The notes under the pieces were generated by a model. It ran no database searches. It was not told where the DNA came from and saw nothing but the letters and a program-made list of their open reading frames with translations. 64,000 nt of DNA from Tulasnella sp. 424 (Eukaryota > Basidiomycota > Agaricomycetes > Cantharellales > Tulasnellaceae): positions 62,001 through 126,000 of the forward strand of contig WSUB01000053.1 of NCBI GenBank assembly GCA_019633425.1. The letters are read 5' to 3'. Below are positions 12,217-23,215 of the stretch, piece after piece. A program made the position numbers and the translations under genes. Every line of letters starts with the position of its first letter. The first letter of the stretch is position 1.

Positions 12217-14246
12217 ATGTCTAGCGGAATATTCAAGAACATCCGCGTATACGGTGAGCTTGCAGTGGTCACCCCCGCAATCTCGCTTGTTCCAATGCTG
12301 ACTACCCCGCGTTTTCCTCTTTAGGTCTTGCTGTGAGCCTCCACATTCCATTATCGATAGTGCTGCAGATAGAGCGTAAACTGACTTTCGACCCTTCATT
12401 GACATAGTGTACGGTTTACTGGGGTATCCTACTGTACGTGTCTTCGCTCTAGGCAGTGTATAGCGGGAGAGGCTTACATACTTTCGTTATCCATCACACA
12501 GTTTCGGGTACGATACTGGTGTAGCAGGAGGTGTCATCGCTACCAAGGCGTTCAAGCAAGCTTTCGGTCTCGAGAACGCTCCCCAATCCCATGTCGACGC
12601 TGTCTCCTCCAACGTCGTCGCCGTCCTCCAGGGCGGTGCTTTCTTCGGCGCTCTAGCTTCCGCACCAATGTCAGGTGAGACCGCAACGCCCAACGCATCA
12701 CGTGATTTCAGCCCAATACTCACGAAACTTTGGGCTGTGAACCTGTGCTTTCCAATTAGGCTGGATCGGTCGTAAACCCACTCTGCTCATCTTCATCCTC
12801 ATCTTCGTCGTCGGCGCCGCCTTGCAAACCGCTGCTGATGCTGGAACTCGCGGTCTCAACATGATCTACGTCGGGCGTGTCATTGCCGGTCTCGGCGTTG
12901 GCGCCATCTCCGCTGTGTGCCCCGCTTTCGTCTCCGAGTGCGCTCCCAAGGAAGTTCGTGGCCGTATCACCGGTCTCTTCCAGATCTGGGTCGCTACCGG
13001 TGTCATGTTGTCGTACTTTGTCAACTGTGAGTGTTTTCACCCCACCACCACTCCCCACCCCCTGCCATATGTAACTAATCTTCTTCTTACCTTTAGACGG
13101 CATGTCCCTCCACATTACGACCGGCCCACGCGTGTGGCGCGTTCCCTTTGGGTTCCAGCTCGTTCCCGGCGGTATCATGGCTTTCGGTCTCATCTTCGCC
13201 AAGGAATCCCCACGTTACCTCGCCCGTTCCGGCAAGACCGAGCAAGCTCTCGCCAACTTGGCTTACTACCGCCGCAGCACCGTCGAAGACCCCGAAGTCC
13301 GCGCTGAAATGGCTGAAATCGAGGCTACCATCCTTGAAGAACGTGAGGCTCGCGCTGGATTGAGCTTCCGCGAGGCCTTTTTGGGACCTGGTCAATGGAT
13401 CCGATTCGTCATCGCTTTCGTTATCTTCTTGCTCCAGCAATTCGCAGGTCAGAACTCGGTCGGTTACTACGCTCCTCGTATCTTCTCGTCGGTGAGTCAA
13501 AAAAAAGAACGCTGCAAAAATGCCAGAGCCGAATTTTTCTGACTTTTTTTGTCTGACTTGTGATTTAGATCGGCTACACTGGCACCACCCCATCCTTCCT
13601 CGCCTCCGGTGTCTACGGTATCGTCAAGGTCATCGCCACCGCCCTCTTCATCTTCCTCGGAGTCGAGTTCTTCGGTCGTAAATGGTCTCTCTTCTGGTCC
13701 GCCATCTGGATGGGCATCTTCTTCTACATCGTCGGCGCCCTTCAAAAGACCCACCCACCGGCCGTCCGCACCGACGACTACGTCCCACCCGCATCCAAGG
13801 CCATGGCCGGTATCATCTACATGTACTGCGTCGCGTACTCCTTCGGCTGGGGTCCCTTGCCCTGGGTCTACGTCTCGGACATCTTCCCCAACCGCACCCG
13901 TCACTACGGTCTCGCCTTCGCCTCCGCCACCCAATGGTTGTTCAACTTCGTCATCTCCAAGATCACACCCACGTTGGTCTCGAAGCTCGGCTGGAAGCTG
14001 TTCATCATGTTCGCTACCATCAATATCCTCGGTATGGGTACCTTTGCGCTGTTGATCCCCGAGACCAAGGGCAAGTCGCTCGAGGAGATGGACATCATCT
14101 TCGGTTCGATCACTGCAGAGGCTCGTGCCAAGGATATCACCAAGGCGGAACACGTCGTCGACGATGAGGTGCGCCATGGTCCTGCTCCTGCAGGCTCCTC
14201 GGACCAGGACGTCGAGAAGGCAAGCATCAGCCAGAGGTCGAAGTAA
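12217..14246 (+). CDS. Hexose transporter, sugar porter family (MFS)
   Basis: Seven exons give 527 aa: 12217-12253, 12325-12332, 12408-12433, 12502-12674, 12760-13026, 13097-13491, 13569-14246. The product is a 12-helix plasma-membrane sugar/H+ symporter or facilitator. Signatures in order: FGYDTGVAGG in helix 1, GRKPTLL, GRVIAGLGVGAISA, ECAPKEVRGRITG, KESPRYLARSGK, QQFAGQNSVGYYAP (sugar-binding helix 7), GWGPLPWVYVSDIFP, and PETKGKSLEEMD at the end of helix 12. The length fits fungal HXT-like transporters. Exon 2 is only 8 nt and exon 3 only 26 nt; they are needed to join MSSGIFKNIRVY to the first helix in frame. Codons are C-ending and GC-rich compared with the kinases, suggesting strong expression. 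The substrate is probably glucose or other hexoses; this cannot be settled from sequence. Confidence 0.92.
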
Positions 14247-14570
14247 ATTTAAAGTATCGGAAGGAAAAAAAGATTAGGGACGTTGTAATTCTCCAGCGTG
14301 TGCTTTTGCTATGTCTTCTTCTGCTGCCTTTTTCTTTTACTTTTGACATCCCCCCCTTTGGGCTTCCTGTACTCCCTCCTGTCTTACCATTACCATTACC
14401 ACCACCGACTCCTCTTTCTGGCCGGGGTTCATCGGTCTTCTCTTGTCTTTTACGATTTGATTTCGCGATGACTGGCTTTGTACGTTTTATAGCGGATTTC
14501 CTCTTTTTTATCTCACGATTTTCTTACACGGATTTGAGAGCGAGTGGACTTGGCGATCAATGCTCTGCTT

Positions 14571-15440
14571 AGTATCGAACGCCGTGAACTGCTTGATAAG
14601 TAACAGTATACCGGCAAGACCCGTGTACAGATAAAAGAGTTCAAGCAAGACTATAAGATGAATAAAGACATAAAGAGTGCATAGATACACGGCGTATATA
14701 CGACTGGCATGCCGTGTTGTGACATCGGTAGGTCAGGCAAGTGAAACGTTCGTCCTCCCTGGGTGGAAAGACTTTCTTTGAAACAGAATCAAGGGAGCTA
14801 GGGATATCGTCGTGATTTAATTATTCGTCTCACTGAGGTTAGGGACTGTTTGCATCCCTGGGTTGAAACACCGAGCCGTGCCGTCTCTCTCAAGGCTTGG
14901 CGGTAGGACGTCCGTCCGGTCCTGCAGAGCTCGCTGCTCCGTGAATACATCGTCGCTGTCATCGTTGCAAGTAGAGTCACATCCTTCCACCACGAGCTTC
15001 CATAAGGCGTCAACCTAGTGGTCATCATAGTGCATCCCATCAGAACCTGACTGACGGTACTCGGGTTTAAAAATTCCCCAATAGGTACGTCGCTGTGATC
15101 GAGTGGCTATCATGCCCCGAAAAGAAAATAAAGAGTCGCCAAATAGGGTTGATAGACCGACGTTATTATGTGCCCGACTACAGGTCCGTTGCCCCAAATA
15201 TCCTCGATGGTATTGGAAGCGACGGCGTAAGGTCTCGGCCCATGATATCCAACCAGGATATCTTCGTCTTTCATATCGTCTCACTTTGGCTTCTCAAGTG
15301 GGCCTAGAAGTCTTACTACAAATGTAATACCTGCGCCATGGCAGGTCGGTCTAACCTGAGGGTTCGTTGGAAGGGCGACGTTGCTTGACAATCTGCCAGG
15401 TTGAGGATACCGCTGAGCTACACTCTAACTAGGCTTTTAT
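14571..15440. repeat. Low-copy repeat Y, copy 1
   Basis: Diverged direct repeat of 19,491-20,352, starting gaacgccgtgaactgcttga and including gtgaaacgttcgtcctcc. The minus strand of both copies carries protein-like text: GYHGPRPYAVA, then DIWGNGP, then SGSDGMHYDDH, then VDALWKLVVEGCDST. An identical in-frame TAG follows the HYDDH/HYDNH motif in both, or an intron acceptor lies there. This suggests duplicated remains of a minus-strand gene whose family I do not recognise. Confidence 0.55.
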
Positions 15441-15985
15441 AGACCACTTAAGTTGTTGTGAGCGGTTTCGTGTCATAGCGTTCCAGATCGCAAAAAGTCT
15501 GACAAGAAATTCCGGAACAGCTGTGACCGAACCTCGACTCTTTCCCGCACCTTCCGTTGTTTGCTGAACAGCTCGCTATGCCCGGCGAGACAGTCTACCC
15601 AGCTTGGTCAATTGTGTACCCTAAGCTAATGATGTTTGAACCCGACGTTTGGATTAGATGGAGAAGTACCCTGGGGATAATTCAAGCTAATTGATCTTTG
15701 TAACCTACCGTTCCTTGCGGGTTGTCACTCAAATAGGATGTGTTGTCATATTCACAAAGGGCGGAAACATTTGGTAAGAGAACTATGATACGAGAGACCG
15801 TTGTGACATGCTTCTACCATAGGCAAAGGATACTAGTACTAATGAATGACAGAAATGAAGCACAAGCGTTCTACATAGTTGATGAAACATAGTGCAACGA
15901 CGTTTAGGCACTACACGCAGAGCATCGGTTTTACTCCAACGCGAACAAAGAGCCTCGTTTGATCTCGAATATATTCGTTGGGCCA

Positions 15986-18429
15986 TCACGCGGCCTCTTC
16001 GGTACGGAGATCAGCGGCCGCCTTCAAAGCCTCGGCTTCTCTCTCGGAGTCTCCATCTTCTCGGAAGGCTTCAGAGGCCTCCGTGTAGTAAGATATTGCA
16101 TCACTACGGTGAGCCTGCCTGTGATGTATTTCGGCAAGACGGAACAGAGCTTCGGCTCTCCCACCTTTGTGTCCGACGTCGGTATAAAACTGTAGGGACT
16201 CGGAGCAGAGCGTAGTGGCATCGTAGTACTCCTCTCGAGATAGATGGACCTCAGCGAGAGCCCATAGAGCGTCGACTCTTCCTCTTCTGTCGCCCATTTC
16301 GGTGCATATCTGGAGGGATTCGGAGTGAAACTTGATGGCCTCGCTGTACTCCCCTCGGGACTGATGAACTTGACCAAGACTCCACAAAACGTCGGCTCTC
16401 CCTATGTTGTCACCCGCGTCGGTACGTATTTGGAGGGCTTCAGAGTACATTTTGATAGCCTCGTCGTACTCTTCTCGTGACCGATGTATCTCGGCGAGAC
16501 CCCAAAGAGCGTTACCTCTCCTACTTTGCTCTCCGATGTCGGTATATATCTGCAGCGCTTCGGAGAAAGACTTGTAGGCCTCGGTGTGCTCGCCTAGCAG
16601 TCGGTGCACCTCAGCGAGACCCCACAAAGAACCGCCTCTCATTTCGTGATCACTGACGGCGGTATAAAGCTGCAGAGCTTCGGAGTAGAAATCCGCAGCC
16701 TTGTTGAACTCGCCTTGAAACCGATGCACTTCAGCGAGATCATACAGAGCGTTAGCTCTTCCTTTGGTCTTCTCGGTAGTTGCGAACATATTCAATGCCT
16801 TGGTAAAGCAGTCTAAGGCGTTGATATAGTCGGATTGCTGTCTGTACATTTCTCCAAGTTGATGAAGAAGGTCTGCATGACGAATCCGAGAAGCCTCTGG
16901 GTCTCCGGCTTGGGTAGGTGCTGGAACGATCATTGGCTGTATCGAGTGCATCGCGGGTCAACCGCACGAAACATAGTAGATGGTATATGTCCGTTACCAG
17001 CACCACTCACTCACCATCCAAGAGATTAATTTGACACAATCGGCCGCCGTCGGTCGCTTTTCAGGAATAATGCTCCAACACTGGGCCATGAGGGAACAAA
17101 GGGCTTGCATCAACGACATGCGGGCATGGTTGGTGATGGACGGAAGGTGTCCCTGAATGACCCGATTTACTACGGCAATGTCCCTTTTGACATCGTGAAA
17201 TGGAATGGTGTTGGTCATCACCTATCTCAGTGGAAGTCTATGAGCATCGACGGTAAATGATCCTCGTGGTTCGTCCTACCTCATAAGCTACCCAGCCCAA
17301 AGCCCAGATATCGCATGCAAGACTCGGTAGCTCATCCCTCAGCAGCTCGGGCGCAGCCCAACGAAGAGTGAACTTGTCGCATGTGAGAGTTATGGTGTTG
17401 GTAGAGGCAGAGTACACTGCTTGAAACGTGATACTCTCCTCGCCCGTGGTTTGCGCCGGCCCTGGCTGCCCGTCACGCTTCTTCGTTTTCTGGTCGAAGT
17501 TCTTGGCTCCTAGATGGCGAGCGGAGCCGAAGTCCGTAATGACAGCGTAATAGTCTGAATTAACCAATATGTTGAGCTGCAGGCACCCGCGATTAGCCAG
17601 ACCACCAAGCGAATTTTCGAGGAGGCACGCCCACCGATTTCAGGTCACCATGATATATGGGTGGGGCTTGACTATGAAGGTATTTGATCCCTTTTGCTAC
17701 GTCATTAATCTGAATACGAGACTTCTCAGCAATGGGTCAAAGGAGACGAGATCGATAGTACCAGAGATATTCGCTCAGGAATTTCCCATTCTCCAGACGC
17801 CAGAAAGTCCCTCAAATTTCCGTTTCCTTCCCATGGGAAAACCAGCCATATCATATGTTTGGATGCATCTTCAACGAATCCTTCTAGCCTAACAATACCG
17901 GGATGCGAAAACTTGAGCACGAATTCGGATTCCCTGAGTGCCAACTGAGAGAAGTTAGTATTTCGATCAAGCTCTAGAATCGGGAGAAGGATTCTTACGC
18001 CCAATACGCGTTCCAGATCCTCATCACTTTCTACCTTCAGTTTCTTGACCGCCACAACCTGTTGGAACAGACGACCCCGTCAAACATTCGCCGTGCTAAC
18101 AATGAGAAGCTTATTGCCGTACAGCCCCCACCTTAGAGGTTTCCCCATTGGGCGTCGGAGCTAAAAGTGCTCGTGAAACCGTGGCGTATCCTCCACGAAA
18201 CTCGTGTGCATCTCCGGGAATTGGATAAACGAGGGATCGATTCGCCATTGCCCAAGGTTCTCGAGCCTGGCACGCTACAAAGACAAAAGGGTGTCAGCGA
18301 CTCGCTGCAGTTACCACTCGAGATTCTTCCTGGACGCACTAGTTTGACACTAAGCTGGGACTCGCGATCGGGATCTAGACCGGACCCGGACTCCTGAGGG
18401 CTGGGATTGTGGATTTCGTTTTCTTGCAT
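15986..18429 (-). pseudogene. Protein kinase-TPR fusion gene with one frameshift
   Basis: Eight exons on the minus strand: 18429-18340, 18274-18132, 18058-17999, 17944-17762, 17709-17635, 17576-17280, 17221-17015, 16936-15986. Kinase motifs are VVAVKKLK, HGDLKS, TDFGSAR, WAAPELL and DIWALGWV. The last exon (317 codons) carries about seven TPR repeats of 40 residues, of the type ALWGLAEVHRSREEYDEAI. Exon 2 is 143 nt: RARLENLGQWRIDPSFIQFP sits in one frame and ATVSRALLAP in the next, with the break at about 18,211-18,220. One added base would restore exon phase and give about 668 aa. Everything else, including all splice sites, is intact, so this is either a young pseudogene or a sequencing error. 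The paralogue at 46.6-50.5 kb is intact. Confidence 0.75.
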
Positions 18430-19169
18430 CAAACTGTTGACGGGGTGACGTTGACTAAGTGTACGAGACTAAGGTCAGGTGGGAGCTCCTTGGAGAGGGG
18501 GGACACAAGTCGAGGGTTCGCAGGGGATGAGGTGGCAAGACGGTATTAAAAGAAGTCCCCTCTATCGTACTCATTGGGAATGAAGGGTCACGACCCCCCG
18601 TAAAGGTCCCTTGACCCTGTGATGGCATATTCTCACCGAGTTGGGACAACGAGGTTCTGTCGCGCGAATCAACAGATCTATCGCACGATCCCACGAACAG
18701 GCAACTGTTACAGGCTAAGATAAGACGAGCTTAACTCTATCTAGATCAGCTTAAGGCCGGATTGAGATTGCATCTTAGTCCGCTCTGCTCTGCTCTTCTA
18801 GTTTCTTTGATGAAGAAGGCTTCCAAATGGATCCTTGGATTGCGCTGGCTTCGGCCTGGAACCGTCGGAGGCCGCAAATTAAAGGCGGGGCCGGACGCTG
18901 CCGAACACTTTGACCAGCTTTTCTGACCACTCTCCGACTACGTTGATCTTCGCCTCCTTTGCTGTCTAGTACTTCACTTGGTTTTTCATTTGACTCTCCC
19001 GCATCCTTCGTACTTAGGCCGAGATTGAGTCAGCGCGTCTGTGAGGAGGAGTTCGTTTACACTACTTATAATGATCGCAATCTTATCCAAGCGCCCCGGT
19101 TCATCTATACCGTCTAAACGAAGTGAAATAGTTCCAAATTAAATTCGTATATGGAAAAAAGAGCATGCA
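18430..19169. other. Upstream region of the kinase-TPR gene
   Basis: No supported gene. It should contain the minus-strand promoter for the gene ending at 15,986, but I see no distinct motif. Confidence 0.35.
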
Positions 19170-19430
19170 AAGAATTAAACTTTGATGATTGAGTTGAAGA
19201 GAGCAGGTGAGTCGTGCAGCGAGGCCAGCAAGAGTGAAACAGTAGACGACTGGAGGTAAAGAGCGCAATGAAGGACGGCAATTTAAGGGTTCAAGCGTCA
19301 TGCTGCATCTTTCTTTAAGGGTACGCAGGTTCATTCCACGAGGGCAAAAGTGGACGACCTCAAGTCCACGTGAAGCGCGGATAAAGTCGAGTTTATACAC
19401 CGGAGTAGCCCGGAGAAGTGACACCATTTC
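19170..19430. repeat. Low-copy repeat X, copy 1
   Basis: Direct repeat of 20,367-20,655. Shared blocks are gtacgcaggttcattccac, gcaaaagtggacgacctcaa and gaagtgacac-type ends, in the same order. It lies immediately upstream of repeat Y copy 2. Confidence 0.6.
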
Positions 19431-19490
19431 TGCTCTTGCGTGGACTTGGCTATCAATGCTCTGCTTCAAACGCTCTTTCGCATATCGAAC

Positions 19491-20352
19491 GCCTTGAACT
19501 GCTTGATAAGTAACAGCGTGCTGGCGAGACCCATGTGCAGATAAACCAGGTGCAAGCAAGACTATAAAATGAATAGAGACATAAAGAACACACATATCTA
19601 CACGGCGTGGCGGCGTGCTGTGTTGTGGTTACCGTCCGGTAAGTGAAACGTTCGTCCTCTCTGGGCGGAAGCGCTTTCTTGAAACAGGATCAGGGGGGCT
19701 AGGGCAATCATCGTAGGTTTACTGATTTCATCTCATTGAGAGCCGGTAGGGACCAGTGTTGCATCCCTGGGTTGTGACACCGAGACGTTCCGTCTCTCTC
19801 GAGGCGGCAGAGCTTCCTGCCTTGTGAATACATCGCCGCTGTCATCATTGCCAGTAGAGTCGCATCCTTCCATCACGAGTTTCCATAAGGCCTCAACCTA
19901 GTGGTTATCATAGTGAATCCCATCAGAACCTGACTGACGGTGCTCGGGTTTGTAAATATGCAATACGTACGTCAATGGGATCAAGTGCCTATCGTGCCCC
20001 GAAATAAAAATAAGAGTTCGACAAATGGTAAGCATAAAGCCACGGCGTTTTTCATAAAAGAGGAGTTGGTAGACTGACGTTATTGATATCCAAGGTGTGC
20101 CCGACTGCAGGACCGTTGCCCCAGATGTCCTTGCTATTAGTAGCGACGGCGTAAGGTCTCGGTCCATGATAGCCAGCCAGGGGATCTGTGTCCTTGGTAT
20201 CGTTTCCCTTTGGCTCCTGAAGTGAGCCGAGGATGTGTTACTACAATGCCATATGCCTGCGCTACGGAAAATCGGTCTAACCTGAGTGCTCGCTGGAGGG
20301 GCGAGGTGGTTCGACAGTTTGTCAGGTTGAGGACACCGCTGAGCTACACTCA
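19491..20352. repeat. Low-copy repeat Y, copy 2
   Basis: Second copy of 14,571-15,440. Minus-strand protein-like text is clearer here: DPLAGYHGPRPYAVATNSKD, then WGNGPAVGHTLDINNV, then SDGIHYDNH. No complete frame can be built, so I treat it as a duplicated gene remnant of unknown family. Confidence 0.55.
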
Positions 20353-20366
20353 TTTCAATCTGCAGA

Positions 20367-20655
20367 GAATAAAACTTTGATTACTGAAGTTGACGAGAAG
20401 AGGATCGTGCAGGAAGGCCGAGGAGATTGAAAGAGTAGACGGCCAGAACGAAGAGGGTGATGAAGGGCAGCGGTTAAGGAGCCTAGGGAGTACGCCGTTT
20501 AAGTACGGTAACAGAGGCTTCATGTTGCATACACCTTTCTTTAAGGGGTACGCAGGTTCATTCCACAAAGGCAAAAGTGGACGACCTCAAAATCCACATG
20601 ACGAGCGAATGAAGTCGAGTTGATACACCGGAATAGCCCGTAGTAGTGACACTAT
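20367..20655. repeat. Low-copy repeat X, copy 2
   Basis: Second copy of 19,170-19,430. X-Y-X order here and a lone Y at 14.6 kb mean that repeats flank the kinase-TPR gene on both sides. Confidence 0.6.
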
Positions 20656-21011
20656 TCTGCTGAACATATTCTATGTGGACGTCTGATGCATATCAAATCG
20701 AGCATCTGATGTTGATGCGTGTTCTAGGATTGCCGTGGCACAAAAGGAAACGAACCCCGACCCAAGTACAACAAAGATGATCTGCTCAAGCAGTAGCTGA
20801 TAACCACTTGAGTTAATTTCTTACTCGTGTATTTTGTTCAAGGGAGAAAGGGAACGCTATGGGAGGAAATGGTTGCGAACGGGCAGACTGCGGAACACGG
20901 CGGACTCGGGAAAAGCAAGGTCAAACAATCCCGGCTTCCATTCTCTGTCACGACCAGCTGGCAAGCTTAGAGTCCCATTTAAAGTCAAATACAATCCGAA
21001 ACGTCTCTGAA

Positions 21012-22987
21012 ATGTCCGTGTCAACCGCCAAATCGTTTATATGGTGAGGTCTGAGGTCCGGTTCCACGTCGTCGTTGGAGGCTGACACCGGAACTCGTTT
21101 CAGAAGCCTTTCTCCTCTTTCCCAACTCCTATCGCACACGCGATTTCTCTGCACTCTACGGTCTAAATCCCGTACATATGACTACCACTCAATTGTGATC
21201 TTTCGCCTCTCGTCGGCCACTGCCGGCAACGCAGACACTGACGGCTCTGACTCGAACGCAAACTCCGCTTCGCCGTCCGTTAACGACATGCAACTTTATG
21301 CCATGGAATCCACTTGTCCTCACTTGGGAGCTGATATGGGTCACGCGGATATCGAGGACACGGATGTTGGATTGGTGGCGGTCTGTCCTTGGCATCGGTA
21401 CGACTTTGACCTGAAGACTGGACACAGCGAGACGGGCTTGAGGGCTTGCACATTTGAGATTCAGATCCGGAATAGCGGAGATGAAGGGAATGATCAAGTG
21501 ATATGGGTTGAAGCCCCCGGGGACGGAGAATGGGAAGTCGTGGAACTCAGGCCAGTCTCAGAAGGTCGGTGGTGGAGCTGGCGAGTCGGCTCAGGTTGTG
21601 ACTTTGATTCCACTCTCGCATTCGTAGACTTCGCGGATCCTCCCAACCTATCTCGACTCTCACTGAACGATGCTGGTCCTACACAACCTCAGGAAGAACT
21701 CGATCAACCGCCTCCAACGACTCTTCTGGAATGGGCGGTCCTCATCCTCAACACCTCACAGCCTCAACTGAAGGTACCAATGATAGCGAGTATTCTTGTC
21801 CTAAATCTCTTCAACTCATTCCACTTCTGCAGGTTGACAGGACCCGTCAAGCTGTAACCGCATTCCGTACGGGCAAACTGAAGTCAGTTGGCCGGAACAA
21901 GCCACTGGCTCGGCCGCCCCCAGATATGCCCCCTCGTGACCAGCTGAACGTTGTGCAGCCCGGAAAGGTAGCGAAGAGAGGAAAAGCGGGGAGCGTCAAA
22001 AGTAGGATCGCCATTTTACACGCCCTAGCCAATATCGAGCAGTGGGCGTAAGTCATTCCAACCGTCTATATCTCAAGGCGCTTGCTGACGGCGTTTCCTT
22101 CTCCAAGCATTGACCTTGCGTGAGCCAAAGGACCCTTCCATGTGTTACCTTCTCACTGACACGCTAAACTCCTCAGCTGGGATATGATCGCTCGATTTGG
22201 GAAAGAAAAGATTGATGGAGACCCCTTACCCCACCAATTTTTCCTCGATTGGACGAAAGTTGCAGAGGATGAGTCCAAGTGAGAACCCATGATTCACTAA
22301 ATCCATTGTGTCATCTCACGAAATTTTGACGACATCAAGGCACTTCAGTCTCCTTCGTAATAGGCTAGAGGAATTGGGATCTTACTACGGATCTCATACC
22401 GTTCACGCCGGTCTCTGGGAGTCAGCCCAGCAGACCTCTCATTCTTTATCTTCAAGATTGTGTATCATTCACCTCGTGCATGAAGCGCGAGGCCTAGATG
22501 TTAACGTGAGTGCTGACTTGACGTTGTCAACGATCGAGTCGACGCGAGCAAACTTCCTGGACATAGCCAGCAACGATCGCAAAGTTTCGAAACGCAGGCG
22601 ATTTGGATAGCGTCAAAGTACTCGAGATCATCCACCACGACGAAATAACGGTATGCATCGGCATGACAACCATCGCTCTGCGCTGTCTCAATGGCGTCCT
22701 TCGGTAGCATGTTACTGCAGGACATCGGTGGTTTAGCTTCCTTTGCGAGAAGAATGGAGTGGATCCAGTCGCGACCTTCCGCGAAGAGGTTCGGAATCAC
22801 TTTTCTGGGGCACTCAAAGGTCCATTCAACGAAGAGGATCGGAGGTAAGAATTCATACTGCTTAAGACACACATGGTACCGAGGCATTCGTTTTCGTTGC
22901 AGGAAAGCTGGAATGACGCCGGATTTCTACGAAGACCTTCGAGGCGAACTCGGACAGCCAACGCAGATGAACGACCAAACTTATTAA
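21012..22987 (+). CDS. Rieske [2Fe-2S] domain protein fused to a DUF455 ferritin-like domain
   Basis: Ten exons give 478 aa: 21012-21043, 21107-21564, 21628-21773, 21833-22047, 22108-22119, 22177-22278, 22340-22505, 22567-22650, 22708-22844, 22903-22987. The N-terminal Rieske domain has both cluster motifs, CPHLGADMGHADIED and CPWHRYDFDL, so two Cys and two His ligands are present. The C-terminal half matches DUF455: KSRIAILHALANIEQWAIDL, AEDESKHFSLL, HEARGLD and IIHHDEITHVTAGHRW give the repeated E/H residues expected of a di-iron helical bundle. This points to a diiron oxygenase or hydroxylase-like enzyme with its own electron-transfer domain; the substrate is unknown. A 12-nt exon (22108-22119) encodes IDLA. 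The exon 2 acceptor (21105-21106) was chosen because the upstream cag would create a stop. Confidence 0.85.
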
Positions 22988-23040
22988 GTCACTTTGCCTC
23001 AGAGTTTGGATGGAACCGACATCAAATTTCATGCGCTTTC

Positions 23041-23046
23041 AATAAA
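23041..23046 (+). terminator. Candidate polyadenylation signal
   Basis: AATAAA, 54 bases downstream of the Rieske/DUF455 stop codon. It lies where a cleavage and polyadenylation signal is expected in the short gap between two convergent genes. Confidence 0.4.
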
Positions 23047-23215
23047 TACATGGTACATGACGGTTGTGAGGACAAATAGATAACTCCGATATGGTGGGAT
23101 GGGAACAGAAAAGTGAAAACAGTTCGAAAGCAATGCGCTTGCGCCGATCACAGACGGTGCGAGTAAGAGAACCTCCTTCCTTCCAACAACGCAAGCTCTC
23201 TGCTGGTGGCATTCA

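Noticed and set aside
13497..14177. 226-codon minus-strand frame opposite the transporter
   Set aside because: Asp/Gly/Glu-rich antisense of GC-rich codons. The plus strand encodes a full sugar porter.
20270..20352. tRNA-like box gtagctcagcgg on the minus strand in repeat Y
   Set aside because: No matching T-arm, anticodon stem or acceptor pairing follows; the match is chance.
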